Positions 11,858 to 23,292 of a stretch of 64,000 nucleotides of DNA are shown here, one piece after another. Each line of letters starts with the position of its first letter. Within the stretch, counting starts at the first letter, position 1. Under the pieces are notes generated by a model. It did not search any database. It saw only the letters and a list, made by a program, of their open reading frames with translations, and was not told the DNA's origin. Source of the DNA: Nyssa sinensis (Eukaryota > Streptophyta > Magnoliopsida > Cornales > Nyssaceae); the NCBI GenBank assembly GCA_008638375.1, contig CM018046.1, forward strand, positions 43,733,706-43,797,705. The letters are read 5' to 3'. The translations under genes and the position numbers were made by a program.

Positions 11858-13077
11858 TCCCGAGTTTTTGGAATGGTAATATACTAGTATGATATTAATT
11901 TACGTGGTCAAAGCGTTGGGAATAATATTTATTTCCAACACATCAAATCATTGGTAACTAGCTATTATTAGTGACATTTGTGTATTGGTGTCGTAATTCT
12001 CACCGGGTTGTAAATTTATTCCTTCCTTCTTTTGGTTTGATCGTTTGCTACATCGTGATCTAACAAGCTTGGGTTCGGTAACACCTCTATACCCATGTGA
12101 TCAATTTTCTCAATTTCATTACTCTCTACAGTAAGCCCAATGGAATCCTGATTGTTAAAAACCCCACTTCAGCAACAATTTAGCAGTGCTCATTTCCTCG
12201 TCTCTAATAGTTATTAGCGATGCTTTCCTTTTTTTGTAGTTAACACTTATGTGAATAGCTAAAGGTTCTCATTTCCTTTCCTTTTGGTTGTAAGCATTGA
12301 TATGGCCATATTTTTACATTTTATATATGTATACGACATTTGTCTAAAAAGTTCTCTTTTTAGAGCATTAAGTCTGGTTCATTGCATAGTCACAGTTTTG
12401 ACATATCTAATAGCATGCACTTGTTACTTTGTGATAATCTAATCTTGAACCAACCTAGTGGCAAACAGCTAGGTTCCACTCCTTCATAAACATAAGCTTG
12501 AGAAGGAGCAATCAAAGTCCTGATCAAATTTTTATATTCAAAAATCAAGCATCACTGGCTCAATTCTTTGTCAAGGCTTGATCCAACTTGCACTTTAAGC
12601 TTGAAATTACCTTGAGCCGGACGACAACTTGCACTCAAGCTTTTTAGGTTAAACATGAACTGATAGGCTGGAACCAATTAACTAGCTGTGCAGTACAAAT
12701 CCATAAAAGAAATTGTAACCTTTACATGTACAATATGTTTGTATTAGGAGATGAGCTGTTTCCTCCAAAAGCTGAATGGGAACTGTCAATCTATTGATGA
12801 ATAACAACGACCAAAAAAAAAAAATCAAACTATCAACATCAAAATCTTTGAAAAAATATACATATATAACTAATTTGGGACTGGATATACTGCACAAATT
12901 TGCTAACCATCATAATGTATTTTATAGGGAATGTTTTTGTGGTTAAGATAAAATGGAACTTAGCGGACCACTTGCGTGTGTTGGGCTCTTGTGGAAGGGT
13001 CCCTCATGGTTTCTCACCAGTGCATTTCATTCCCTCTCTCTCCTCAAATGACAGTTGAGGGTTGGGTGTATCTCTAG
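11858..13077. other. intergenic DNA, no gene seen
   Basis: No frame above 71 aa and no recognisable family. Slightly less AT-rich around 12,420-12,680, but no repeat boundary or coding motif was found there. Confidence 0.5.
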
Positions 13078-13262
13078 CTGGGGTTGGATGTGTCTCTATT
13101 TCATGAAAAATGAAGACATCTCCATTTGTCTCATAAGTAAAAAAAAAAAATTTAAAACAATTTTTAAAAATAAAAATACAGTTTTTAAAATCACTTTTTT
13201 ATTTCTGTTAGTCACAAATGGGACCCTCCATTTCATGGAAAACGGAGAGACTCCCAATTCAG
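13078..13262. repeat. foldback repeat, MITE-like
   Basis: Bases 13,078-13,130 and 13,208-13,262 are imperfect reverse complements. The shared core, in either orientation, is CATGAAA...CCATTTGT. The two overlapping open frames here, on opposite strands, are a consequence of this symmetry rather than genes. No target duplication was resolved. Confidence 0.5.
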
Positions 13263-13956
13263 TTGAGCGTGTCAATATCATGACCGACTCACTAAAGTTA
13301 AAATCGTCTACAAGATTTTTGTCATCGTGAAATTTGAGAAGAATTAGATGTACGTAACCCTAACTCGTTGTGCCAAGGCTTGCTAAAGTTAATAGAGTTA
13401 TTTATAGGCTAAATGAACTTTCAAGAAGCCAAAACAAGATAATGCAGTGCAGAACGTAAAAGAAAATCAAATACATTGAATTCCTTAATAATTAAAAACT
13501 AATGAGACTTCTCATCGAAAGAGAACAAATCTCAAATTTCTAAATAGAAATATATTATTGATAATCTGTATAATAAAAATTGTTTTACATCATATATATA
13601 TATATATAGATATATATAGGTTAAGACTATTACTAATCTAAATAGAAATTTACTAATTCCTTATACTAGTCTTATTATAATTAGAAAACTATAATAATTC
13701 TGGAAAAAAAAAATCAAAATTAATAAAAATTTGGGACTTTTGTGGTTGAGAAGTCGTTCATGGTCAATTCTATTACCATGTATGGCCCAAATGAAATTCT
13801 TGGCATGCATCCCATAAATGAAATTCTCAATCACAAACGTTTGCTTTAATTTTGCACCACTTTGATTCATTCATGTGTTTTTGCAAAGAGATGAAAATGG
13901 TTGGTTTTCACAATATTACTTCACATTCTTACACTAACAATACTAGGGTAAAGAAA

Positions 13957-14181
13957 AATTACACGGACACTTATTGTAATTTATCCGATTTTTACTTAAT
14001 TCTCTATATTTTAAAAGTGAACAAACACATCCTCTATGATTTTGAAATTAAAAGGCATCTCCTTGAAATTGGAGTGTATTTGTTCAAATTTTAAAACTAC
14101 ATGAGTGTGTTTGTTCACTTTTAAAATATAGGAGAGTTTAGTGAAAATTGGGTAAATCATAGAAAGTGTCTGTGTAATTTA
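13957..14181. mobile_element. short hairpin MITE, about 75-bp arms
   Basis: The left arm starts AATTACACGGACACTTA and the right arm ends GTGTCTGTGTAATTT. Read inward, both arms contain ATATTTTAAAAGTGAACAAA. Nearly the whole element folds into one hairpin with a loop around 14,040-14,090. Non-autonomous foldback element; superfamily not determined. Confidence 0.8.
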
Positions 14182-14214
14182 TTCATAAAATAATTAATAA
14201 CTAATGGATTACAA

Positions 14215-14490
14215 CATTATATCTGAGTGGTCAACATAGATAATGTTGGATGATTGTCAAGAATCTGTAATATTTTTTATGACCCGATGTGACCTAAGAA
14301 AAATTTTTGACCTTTTTTTTTTTTTTTTGCTCTGGATATTTTTTGTCTCGTTCATCTCTTATTTTATAACTCGAATATAGAAGAGTGTTTTTAGGTTTCC
14401 TTGTTACGAGAGAATTGTTGACCTGGAGTGAGCTGTTATTGGGTGTAAAGAAAATTTCAGATTTGTGAATATTTTGTTCTTATAATCTCC
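14215..14490 (+). repeat. dispersed repeat, copy B
   Basis: Partner of the repeat at 4091-4397, same orientation, including the poly(T) stretch (here about 14,309-14,328) and the GAGTGAGCTGTTAT block. This copy is not interrupted by a LINE, so it shows what followed the LINE insertion point in copy A. Confidence 0.55.
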
Positions 14491-15139
14491 TCGATATAAA
14501 TTGATTATCGCTATTTAAAAACATAGATATCTTGCTATTAGTCCAAAATGGACTAAATTTTCCAATTAAATTGAACAGACATGATTGCTGCATGCTTTCT
14601 TTCTTTCTTTTAAACTCTTGTTTTGGGCATATTATTTGAGTGTTAGAATGTGAAACATATTTAATTATTTAAAACAGTTGCAGTATGTTGGTTTCCCAGC
14701 TGTTTCCATCATAGGAGATTGCAAAGTTCAATCCACTTGACAACAATTTAGGGTGGTCAATCGCATATGTATCTTTTACTTGACCACAAAGAGAAAGAAG
14801 ATTGACATTCATGGTGAGGTCATTTAAAGTTGATAAAGTTTCAAAACTACTAATCAAGTGTAATGACCAAGAATATATGTGATTTGAACACATCTGAAAT
14901 CAACTTTGCCAATTATCATTTTCCTGAACTTTAGTGTCACCTCTTATCTGCAATTGGGTGATTTGGTGTATCTATTTTCCGTTGAACCATTGATTTGCTT
15001 TCATTTAAAATAATATAGATATGGAATCAAAGTCCCTTAAGTTTTCAAGTCGAACATAATTAAAGCATTCTACAACTTGGTTTATATTTGTTGTATTTGT
15101 ATATCTAAACATCTTAAAGATGGTTCTCTTATGTTATCT

Positions 15140-15484
15140 TAGTGCTTGTTTGATTAAGTTGTGAAAAAATACTATTTGAATTAAGTAACTATTTGAGTTA
15201 AACAATTGTAAAAAAAATGTTATTTGAGTCAAATAGTTAAGTGTTTGAATGCCTTGTTAAAAAGTGCCTTAATAGCTATCAAATGGTAGCATTCATAATG
15301 TACTTAACCAACTTAATAAAAAAAACTAAACTTACCAGTTTAACTCAATTCACATTTAATGAAAAAGTTGTGACGAATAAGTGCAGCTTAAAATTTCATC
15401 TCAAATAACCTATATCAATTAAGTGCTTAATAAATCCCTCAAAATGCATTAAGTGAGATGAACGAGTTGAACCAAACATAGTCT
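15140..15484. mobile_element. MITE with GTTTGRTT-type ends
   Basis: The left end AGTGCTTGTTTGATTAAGTTG pairs, with mismatches, with the inverted right end GTTGAACCAAACATAGT. The interior is AT-rich with repeated ACTATTTGAGT and TTATTTGAGTC motifs. CTTA occurs at both flanks and may be the target duplication. This matches the general structure of the common plant MITEs whose termini read TGTTTGGTT. Confidence 0.55.
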
Positions 15485-16255
15485 TACTATGCTTCTTTTA
15501 TATGTCATTATATTCATGAATAAAAAATCCTATACTTCATACATGTGGAAAACTAGGTTTTCAATATCAAATCGAATGATACCACAAACCACACTTTTCT
15601 GGGTAACAAAAGATAGGAAATTTAGATGATCGTAGTTTCCCCGTAGCCATAATTATTTTGAAGTAAACATGCAACCATTGATGTCAAGAATTTCGCACAG
15701 CTACATGAGACAGATAATCTTTCTGTTTTTTTGTTTGTGTTTTTGGGTAAGTATATGCTAAGATAATCAAACTAGATATAGATTTGAATGTGATGGACCA
15801 ACCCAAATTCTATGCATTTTTTTTTTTATATTTATGACTCATCATTAGTCAAAATAAGAAATGCCATTGAAAGTTGGATGATACATCAGCCACGTGTGCA
15901 AGCAGTAAGAAACCTAAAAGCATTCCAAAGCACAATGAATTCGAAGATAAACATTGTTTTCTGCAAAACAATATTCAAAGATTCATATTTGAACAAGCTG
16001 AGTAAATTTAGGCCTTCCAATTCCACTAATCCATTCATCTGTTGCCCTTTTATTTGTACAAGTGGGTTTGTCCAGCAGCATCCACTAATTGGGAACATTT
16101 ACCCAATAAAAAGGTTGAGGTAATTAAAACCTAATAGCATATTAGCATTTGCTTTTGGTAAGAATGCAATGTTCTTGATCCCCAAAGCCACAAGAAGTTC
16201 ATATTCATGTTATGTCACCAAACCTCTCTCACATATAATATCTATATGTATATAA

Positions 16256-16650
16256 GACAATCTCCAATGTTAAAAGTCATTTGATTTATCTTAAAGTTAA
16301 ATTTTAGCAGTATTACAGTATCAAAATATTATATTTTAACAATTCTATTCTAATACTGAAATGCAATTTTTTGATAGCACAATCATTCTTCTTCCTAGAC
16401 TATATCCCCTCGCCAACTCTCAGTTCTCTGGAAACGGCTCTTCTTATGCTTTGAAATATTTTCAGGCATTAAATTGGGATAATTCAAGCCATTAATGTGA
16501 ATAACAACTATATTTGAGATTATAATTGACAAAGACAAAATTTGAATCATCTTGTAACATGGTGTTGGTCTATACAGTCTTGAATTTTCAGGTATTTATT
16601 GAGTAGAGCAACCCTTTTGAAAGCTGTATTAGAGAAGCTCTAATCTCTTG
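16256..16650. repeat. dispersed repeat, copy 2
   Basis: Partner of the repeat at 405-870 and the more complete copy. It begins ATCTCCAATGTTAAAAGTCA at about 16,259 and ends near an AGAAGCTCTAAT segment. Non-coding. Confidence 0.6.
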
Positions 16651-17156
16651 TTTAATGGCTTCTTCAAAAGATAGATATTATATTAGTTTCCAAATTTTAA
16701 ATCAACACAGCTAGCAGACGATAACGCTATAAAGAAGATGCATAAAATAAGTGTTAATTAAAAATGATTATCCAAGTTGATTAGCGTACTCGTATATAAG
16801 TTGAGCACCCCACGAGTCCATTAAGCAAAAAAGTTATACTTTGATTCCCTAGAGGCACTCATTTTTAATATTCTAAAGGGTTTGTGGCCACTGCTAAGTA
16901 CCAATATCAGATTTACTTTTTGGATTCTGAACTGATTTACTTTTCGGATTCTTAAGTGCACCTCCACATAATATGATAGTTAGTGTTCGAAAGTATACCA
17001 AGACATGACAATAGAAATTATTTCTATATGTTGGCATCTGCAAATAATGGCTTTTTTGAACGATACCATATTTGCTTAATTAGTTTCGAATTAAAGGTGT
17101 TTGCCTGGTTAATCTATGAGTAATTTTATTAATCTTTGATGGAAAATAGTTGTATA

Positions 17157-17541
17157 TGTTAGGAAATGTGGATTCTGATAAATATTGGATACTAGTTTCT
17201 CGACTACAGATTCAATTTTGATGAGGATATTTTTGAGTAGTGTGAAATCATGATAAGTATTGGACACTAGTCCTTCGACTGCAAATTTTTCTGAGGGTAT
17301 TTTTACTATTTCATATTATTTCTCTGTTACCTTAATACTATGTATTTATAATTAAAGAGTCGCATCTCATTATTTTTGTAACTCTTTCGGATCATAGTAA
17401 AACTGCATCAATTGTAGACATAACCCTATTCTGTAGTGAACTACATAAATTTTTGTGTTCTTGTGTGCGTGTGATTTTAGATTCATTTTTTATTTGTTTT
17501 TATGTCTCACTGATCCTGATTAACTAATTATAATCCTAACA
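17157..17541 (+). mobile_element. short solo LTR (copia-like), 385 bp
   Basis: Bounded by an 8-bp terminal inverted pair, TGTTAGGA at the left and TCCTAACA at the right, with the TG...CA ends of an LTR. A TATA-like TATGTATTTATAA lies at about 17,339, in the position of a U3 promoter. No primer-binding site follows and no second copy exists, so it is a solo LTR. The flanks (GTATA and GAACA) do not match well, so the target duplication is lost or the boundary is slightly off. It contains an internal imperfect direct repeat of roughly 75-80 bp around GATAANTATTGGANACTAGT. Confidence 0.6.
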
Positions 17542-18297
17542 GAACAAAATGTAATCTTTTATATATCATAAAATTAGTGGAACTCATTTAAACGGAGAAT
17601 AGGCCAAGAAAATAGAAAAGAAAAAGAAAAACACAAAATTAGCAAGTTAATTCTATAGTGAAATTAAGTTGATGCAAACAATTCTAATAATAGGCACTCT
17701 AAAATCAGCCTCGAAAAAGGTGGTGTTTATTTCTCTGCCTATTTGGGGGTGAGCCAACCTATCTTAGAGGTCCAATTATTGTCTATGAAGATGCTCACTG
17801 GATTATCCAGTGTTCTTGGGAAGTCCTTGTTCTCATATCCAGGAGTAGATAGGCCCATGCACACCTGGTCATACACCGTTACGTAGTATTAAGTAATTAT
17901 TAATAAAATACCACAAGTTTTAGATTTTAGAATAAAACCTCAACAGGTCAATTAGTATGTATTATACCACATCTTCGAGCACTAACATACATTTCATTAA
18001 CTTATTTCTTCTGTGCTGATCATCAACCAAAATTAGAATGTGATTATTAATTAATATATTTAAGAAACTTTGTGATGTATATACATATTTTTCCTTTTCG
18101 TTTTTTATTTTTCGTTAGAATAAAAATAATTATTCGATTTAATTTTGAAGACAGAGCATAATGAGTTTTAAGTCAAACACATTGAACTATCATTTATTTA
18201 TAAAGTTCATGACATTTTTTTTCTTCGGTCTGCTCCTTTGAAATGTGGAATATAAATTATGAGTCTAAAAGAAAAAATGTTTCAGTTATGTGAACTA

Positions 18298-18334
<37 letters not shown>

Positions 18335-19079
18335 AATGACTTAAAATAATATACTAGTTCTAATGTCTAAAGTACTATTATCAATGTGGATTAGTGACAT
18401 AGAGTAATTTACTTGGCACTATTTAAAGAAGTGTAAAGAACTGTAACTCATTCCAACATATATATGAATCAAGTTATAGTGAATATTCGAGTGTTCTTCC
18501 TTAAAATACATTTATAGACCCTCTTTTTTATATTTAAATTTTCATATATATGGATAAATAAATAAATATATGTATATATATAAACTAACAAAATAAAAAA
18601 GTGTCTAACTAAAATATTCATAACAATTTGATATAAGATATGACAGCTACAATGTAAATAATAATTTAGTTATCAAAAGTACAAATACTACCTAAAAGTA
18701 TATAATAGTTTTGTAAATAAATCAAATTAATTTTCAAAAATTAATTTTTCTAATTTCTCCCAACCATGATTTTATTTATAAACTCTTTTACAAAATTTTG
18801 TTATAAAAAATGTAATCAAACATCTAAAAAACTGATTTTATATTTTTTATTCATCAAAATCATAGTTCAAGGGAGACAAACGTATTCCAAACAAGTAATT
18901 AATCCAAATTTATGACCTATTCCCTCACTAATCATCGTATTAAAAGAAGAAAAAAAACACGTGCAAATGTTTGGAAGAAGGATGGGAATAGCATTTCCAA
19001 AAAGCTAAAGTTAAAATGATCTGGAAAGTCCCATCCCGAAAGAAATTAGCAACGGATCTTAGGAGATTTGTGGTCTATC
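17542..19079. other. AT-rich intergenic DNA with a long (TA)n tract
   Basis: No coding signal. A (TA)n microsatellite lies at about 18,298-18,331, with further TA-rich tracts near 18,540-18,590. Confidence 0.55.
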
Positions 19080-19600
19080 TTGTATGACTCAGGGCGCAGG
19101 GGGGATTTACATTACAATTATGATCTTTTTCATATGTGAATTTTGACCGCGTAAACGGTCTGGGATTTTCAATCGGGACCCACCCTCAAATAATACCATG
19201 AGGTGGCGGCGCCTCCGACGGAACATCTTGCTTTGGAGGGTCCTGCGCTGCAGTTCGTGTTGTCATAAATATTGTGACCATTATATCCCTGCAGTTAGTG
19301 GCCTCTGATAAAGACAATGCCAGGACATTTTGGAAAAATCAGATGATGCGTCACCGTCTTTGCTTCCGACAAAACACCTCGACTCGTGTGGTTACGAGGC
19401 GGAACCTTTAGTGCACAGGAAAAGCTACAATTGTATGTCGTCATTCACCGTGAACATTGCATGACACACGTGGCGTTTAGACAATAACCGTCCATCACTC
19501 GCCCCGGAGTCTTTCGCGTCCCTCCGACGACACCTTAGGATATCGTCAAACCCATTTCGCCACGTGTCCATGTCAAATAGTTTGTCCCCTTCTTTTCTCT
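19080..19600. promoter_or_regulatory. GC-richer upstream region with an inverted G-box pair
   Basis: A roughly 500-bp segment with clearly higher GC than its surroundings, ending about 780 bp before the P450 start codon. It contains ACACGTGGCG at 19,466-19,475 and its exact reverse complement CGCCACGTGT at 19,558-19,567. CACGTG cores bind bZIP and bHLH factors in plants. No good open frame runs through it, so a distal promoter or conserved non-coding element for the P450 is an inference from position and composition. Confidence 0.4.
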
Positions 19601-20280
19601 TTTTTTAATTAATAAAAATCTTAAAAATAATAAGTTTTTTTTTCATAAAATTATTATTTTTATGATATTAACTTCACTAAACATTTAAGGAAAAAATCAT
19701 ATATATTTACATTTATAACAAAGAGATCAATTACAGATATTTTAGATATATAATTATTTGGAATAATATTAGGAATGTTATTTTTTTTAATTCCAATCAC
19801 ATTCTCTCACATAAATAAGGTTTACTATTTACTAAATTAATAATATTCTCTTACTTTTATAAAAATGTGATATCAAAAATATGATAAAAATGATAAAATT
19901 TGTAGTATTATTCATTTATTTAAATGTTTAATTATACAAAGATTCTTCCGTATCATCTGGTAAAGGAAAAATAAAATGATAAGCAGGCTTCAAGTACTGG
20001 TGGTGCATGCTAAAGATTGTAAACTTTCAATAAATAAGCCTTAAATACACATAATACATACACACACATATATGATATATATATATATAGATACACACAC
20101 GTATGGTTAAACAAGGCCGCATGTTGATTTTACCCTCAGTTCCTCTCAAAAGGTTACAAAAGCGGCGAACACTGATACGCGTAACTTCCATCCTAGTTTC
20201 CGTTATACGACCAACACACCTTGTTTAATGGTTACTTTTTCAATCCACTCCAACCCCATAAATCTCTCTTTCTCCTCCCT

Positions 20281-20290
20281 CTATATATAC
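20281..20290 (+). promoter_or_regulatory. TATA box of the CYP78A gene
   Basis: CTATATATAC follows a CT-rich stretch and lies 85-94 bp upstream of the ATG. A start of transcription near 20,315 would give a 5' UTR of about 60 nt. It is the only canonical TATA element in the last 180 bp before the gene. Confidence 0.75.
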
Positions 20291-20374
20291 CAACTTTCCA
20301 CTTCTTAGTTTTTCCCAAAAAAGGAAAGGAAAAACCGTTCTGATATTCTCTGAACACAAAGGCCTTTCGCCGCC

Positions 20375-22556
20375 ATGGAAACACATACTGAGAGCTTGTG
20401 GGTTTTGTTTCTCACTTCCAAATGCAAATCTCTTTCATCTGAAAACGTCGCTATGTTCTTCCTCCTTATGTGTTCCGCTTGGTTTGCCATTGTTTTGCTC
20501 CACTGGACACATCCCGGTGGTCCAGCTTGGGGAAAGTTTTGGTGGAAGAGAGGAACTAAAGCTGAGCCAATTCCGGGGCCACACGGAGTCCCCATTTTTG
20601 GAAGCATGAAGCTCATGGCTAACCTGGCTCACCGCCATCTCGCTTCCATGGCGGAGTCTCTCGGAGCAAAGCGGCTCATGGCTTTCAGTCTCGGCGAGAC
20701 GCGCGTAATTGTTACATGCAATCCAGATGTAGCTAAAGATATATTGAACAGCTCAGTGTTTGCAGATCGTCCTGTAAAAGAGTCTGCTTATAATCTAATG
20801 TTCAACAGAGCAATTGGGTTCGCTCCTTACGGAGTATACTGGCGAACCCTGAGAAGAATTGCTGCCACTCATCTCTTCTGTCCAAAGCAAATCAAAAGCA
20901 CAGAAGCTCAGAGGTTCGAAATTGCAACCCAGATGGTATCAGTGATTGCAGGATGCAGCGGAGAGTTCCATGTTCGTGATATACTCAAGAGAGCTTCTTT
21001 GAATAACATGATGTGTTCTGTTTTTGGATGCAAATACGAACTTGCTTCGTCAAACAATGAATCAGATGAACTGAGTCGGCTTGTGGAAGAAGGTTACGAG
21101 CTGTTAGGGCAACTCAACTGGTCTGATCACCTTCCTTGGCTTGCCTGGTTGGACAAACAGAAAATCCGGTTTAGGTGCTCCCAACTTGTGCCTAAAGTAA
21201 ACCGGTTCATATACAAGATCATCTCCGAACATAGAGAAATCTCACAAACCGGCCAAGGAAGCCATGACTTTGTTGATGTTCTGCTCTCTTTAAATGGAAC
21301 CGATGATAAGTTATCTGATTCTGATATGGTCGCTGTCCTTTGGGTGAGTACTTTTAATTTTTTTCTAATTATAAGGCTTTATTGTTAATTTGATATGCAT
21401 TATAAATTTATTATGTAAGAGTTTAAAGTGTAATGGGTGATCTAATATATTATTATACTCTTAATTTTAAAAAATTCAAGTTTTCTCTACCATATACACG
21501 AAATACGTCACACTCTATTTTATTTTTTACATGCAACACACCGCACTTCATTTTGTCACTTTTTATATGCATGATCGGATTTCACATGAAAATATGTATT
21601 AATTTAATATATATTATTGATTCAGTCTTTCGTCACACTCTATTTCACTTTCTACATCCAACACATTACATTCTATTTTGTCACTTTTTACATGCATAAT
21701 CGGATTTTGCATAAAAGTATGTTTTAATTTAATATATATTATTTACCTAGTCTTTAAGAACTTAGGCTTTTAAAACAATAATGAATGACTCTCTTCCTTT
21801 TTATTTACATAATAAACAATTATGAATGACTTAATATCGTACTTTTAAAAAAGAATTAATAATAAATAAATAAATAAAACTTGCCGCATGCATACGTACT
21901 AAAGCTAATTTAAGTTGGCATAATAGAATTCCTTTTTACAGGAAATGATATTCAGAGGCACCGATACAGTGGCGGTTTTGATAGAGTGGATACTAGCAAG
22001 GATGGCACTCCATCCTGATATCCAATCAAAAGTGCAGGAAGAGCTTGATGCAATCGTCGGAAAATCACGTCCGGTGACGGAATCTGATATATCATCAACG
22101 GTATACCTTCAGGCGGTGGTGAGGGAAGTTCTGAGGCTACACCCACCGGGCCCACTTCTTTCATGGGCCCGTTTGTCTATCACAGACACGACGGTTGATG
22201 GACATTACGTGCCTGCAGGGACCACATCAATGGTCAACATGTGGGCCATCTCCAGGGACCCACAAGTGTGGTCGGACCCACTCCAGTTTATGCCAGACAG
22301 GTTCGTGACTAAGCAGGGTGACGTGGACTTCTCCGTGATGGGGTCTGATCTTAGGCTGGCGCCATTCGGTTCGGGTCGGAGGACTTGCCCCGGAAAGACT
22401 TTGGGTTTGACCACTGTCAGCTTCTGGGTGGCGTCTCTGTTGCATGAATACGAGTGGCTCCCATCGGATCACAATCCAGTGGATCTCTCGGAGGTTCTAA
22501 GGCTCTCTTGCGAAATGGCAAACCCTCTGTGTGTTAAAGTTCGCCCCAGGCGTTGA
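20375..22556 (+). CDS. CYP78A9-like: cytochrome P450, CYP78A family (KLUH/CYP78A9-like), two exons
   Basis: Exon 1 is 20,375-21,343 (323 codons) and exon 2 is 21,942-22,556. They are separated by a 598-bp phase-0 GT-AG intron (GTGAGTA ... TTTTTACAG) between VAVLW and EMIFRGTDT, giving 527 aa. Residues 25-44 are a membrane anchor, followed by the proline hinge IPGP (66-69). Then come the I-helix FRGTDT (327-332), the ExxR pair E385/R388 in [12 protein letters not shown] (441-444) and the haem loop [10 protein letters not shown] (465-474) with ligand C472. [22 protein letters not shown] and the N-terminal [15 protein letters not shown] blocks are CYP78A hallmarks and point to the A6/A8/A9 clade. 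The start context GCCGCCATGG is ideal. CYP78A enzymes are ER-bound monooxygenases that promote organ, fruit and seed growth through an unidentified mobile product. The frame is fully intact. The clade call is firm; the exact orthologue is not. Confidence 0.96.
21506..21755 (+). repeat. 125-bp tandem duplication inside the CYP78A intron
   Basis: Copies at 21,506-21,630 and 21,631-21,755 both start CGTCACACTCTATTT and both end AGTCTTT, sharing TTTTGTCACTTTTTA and GCAT(G/A)ATCGGATTT. Neither copy touches the splice sites. Divergence is moderate, mostly transitions. Confidence 0.9.
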
Positions 22557-23292
22557 TACAAAAATACTTATATATACACACACAAATATATATATATATA
22601 TGTATGTGTGTATATATATATATATATATACTGGTGTTCTTGCATATCAACCTTCCGCCCACTTCCCAAAAAAGAGAAGAATAAAAAACCCTCTACCTAT
22701 ATATATATCCCCAGATGGGTCCACATGTGTGTCTCAACTCTCAACCCTTAAACTTGCCACAATAGTGTGATTTCTGTGCTTCTTCTTCTTCTTCTGTTTT
22801 TTCATTTTTGGGCTGCTGTAAATATGGTGTTTTGCAATGTACGGTGTTAGACTATATTTGTTGTGTTTCACATTTGAAGCAAAGGACATGCATTATGATG
22901 TGATATAAAAAGTAATTGTGAAAATGGCTTTCCGAGGCTTCCATTTTTTCAGCATCATTTGTCCATGTAAAATGTTCACAATCACCCGACAGGATAACAA
23001 AAATGAAATGAAAATATCATATGAAACCTAGTTCATGTTATATATATACTCGGATCTAAATCAAGGAAAAGAAACCTATTCTTACTATAATTACATGTTA
23101 CAATTTTAATTTATCACATATTCAATCATATGAATATCACATAACAATTTAATTTAACTAAAAAATAAAAAAATAATTACATGTGCATTATATTCATAAC
23201 AAACTATGATTAAAATATTTATCCGCCCTTCTATTTAGTTTGGAACTAAGTTTTATTCGTGCTAGAAGTATGGTCAAAGGTGTGATTAGATT
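22557..23292 (+). other. 3' flank of the CYP78A gene
   Basis: The stop codon is followed by (CA)n and (TA)n tracts (about 22,576-22,630), then T-rich and GT-rich sequence to about 22,870, which would suit a 3' UTR and polyadenylation region. Beyond that it is plain AT-rich DNA up to the solo LTR. The 79-aa frame at 22,531 overlaps the 3' end and is not a separate gene. Confidence 0.5.

Noticed and set aside
15812..16123. 103-aa + strand frame with a 70-aa antisense frame
   Set aside because: No family resemblance; the frames overlap on both strands and composition is not coding-like.
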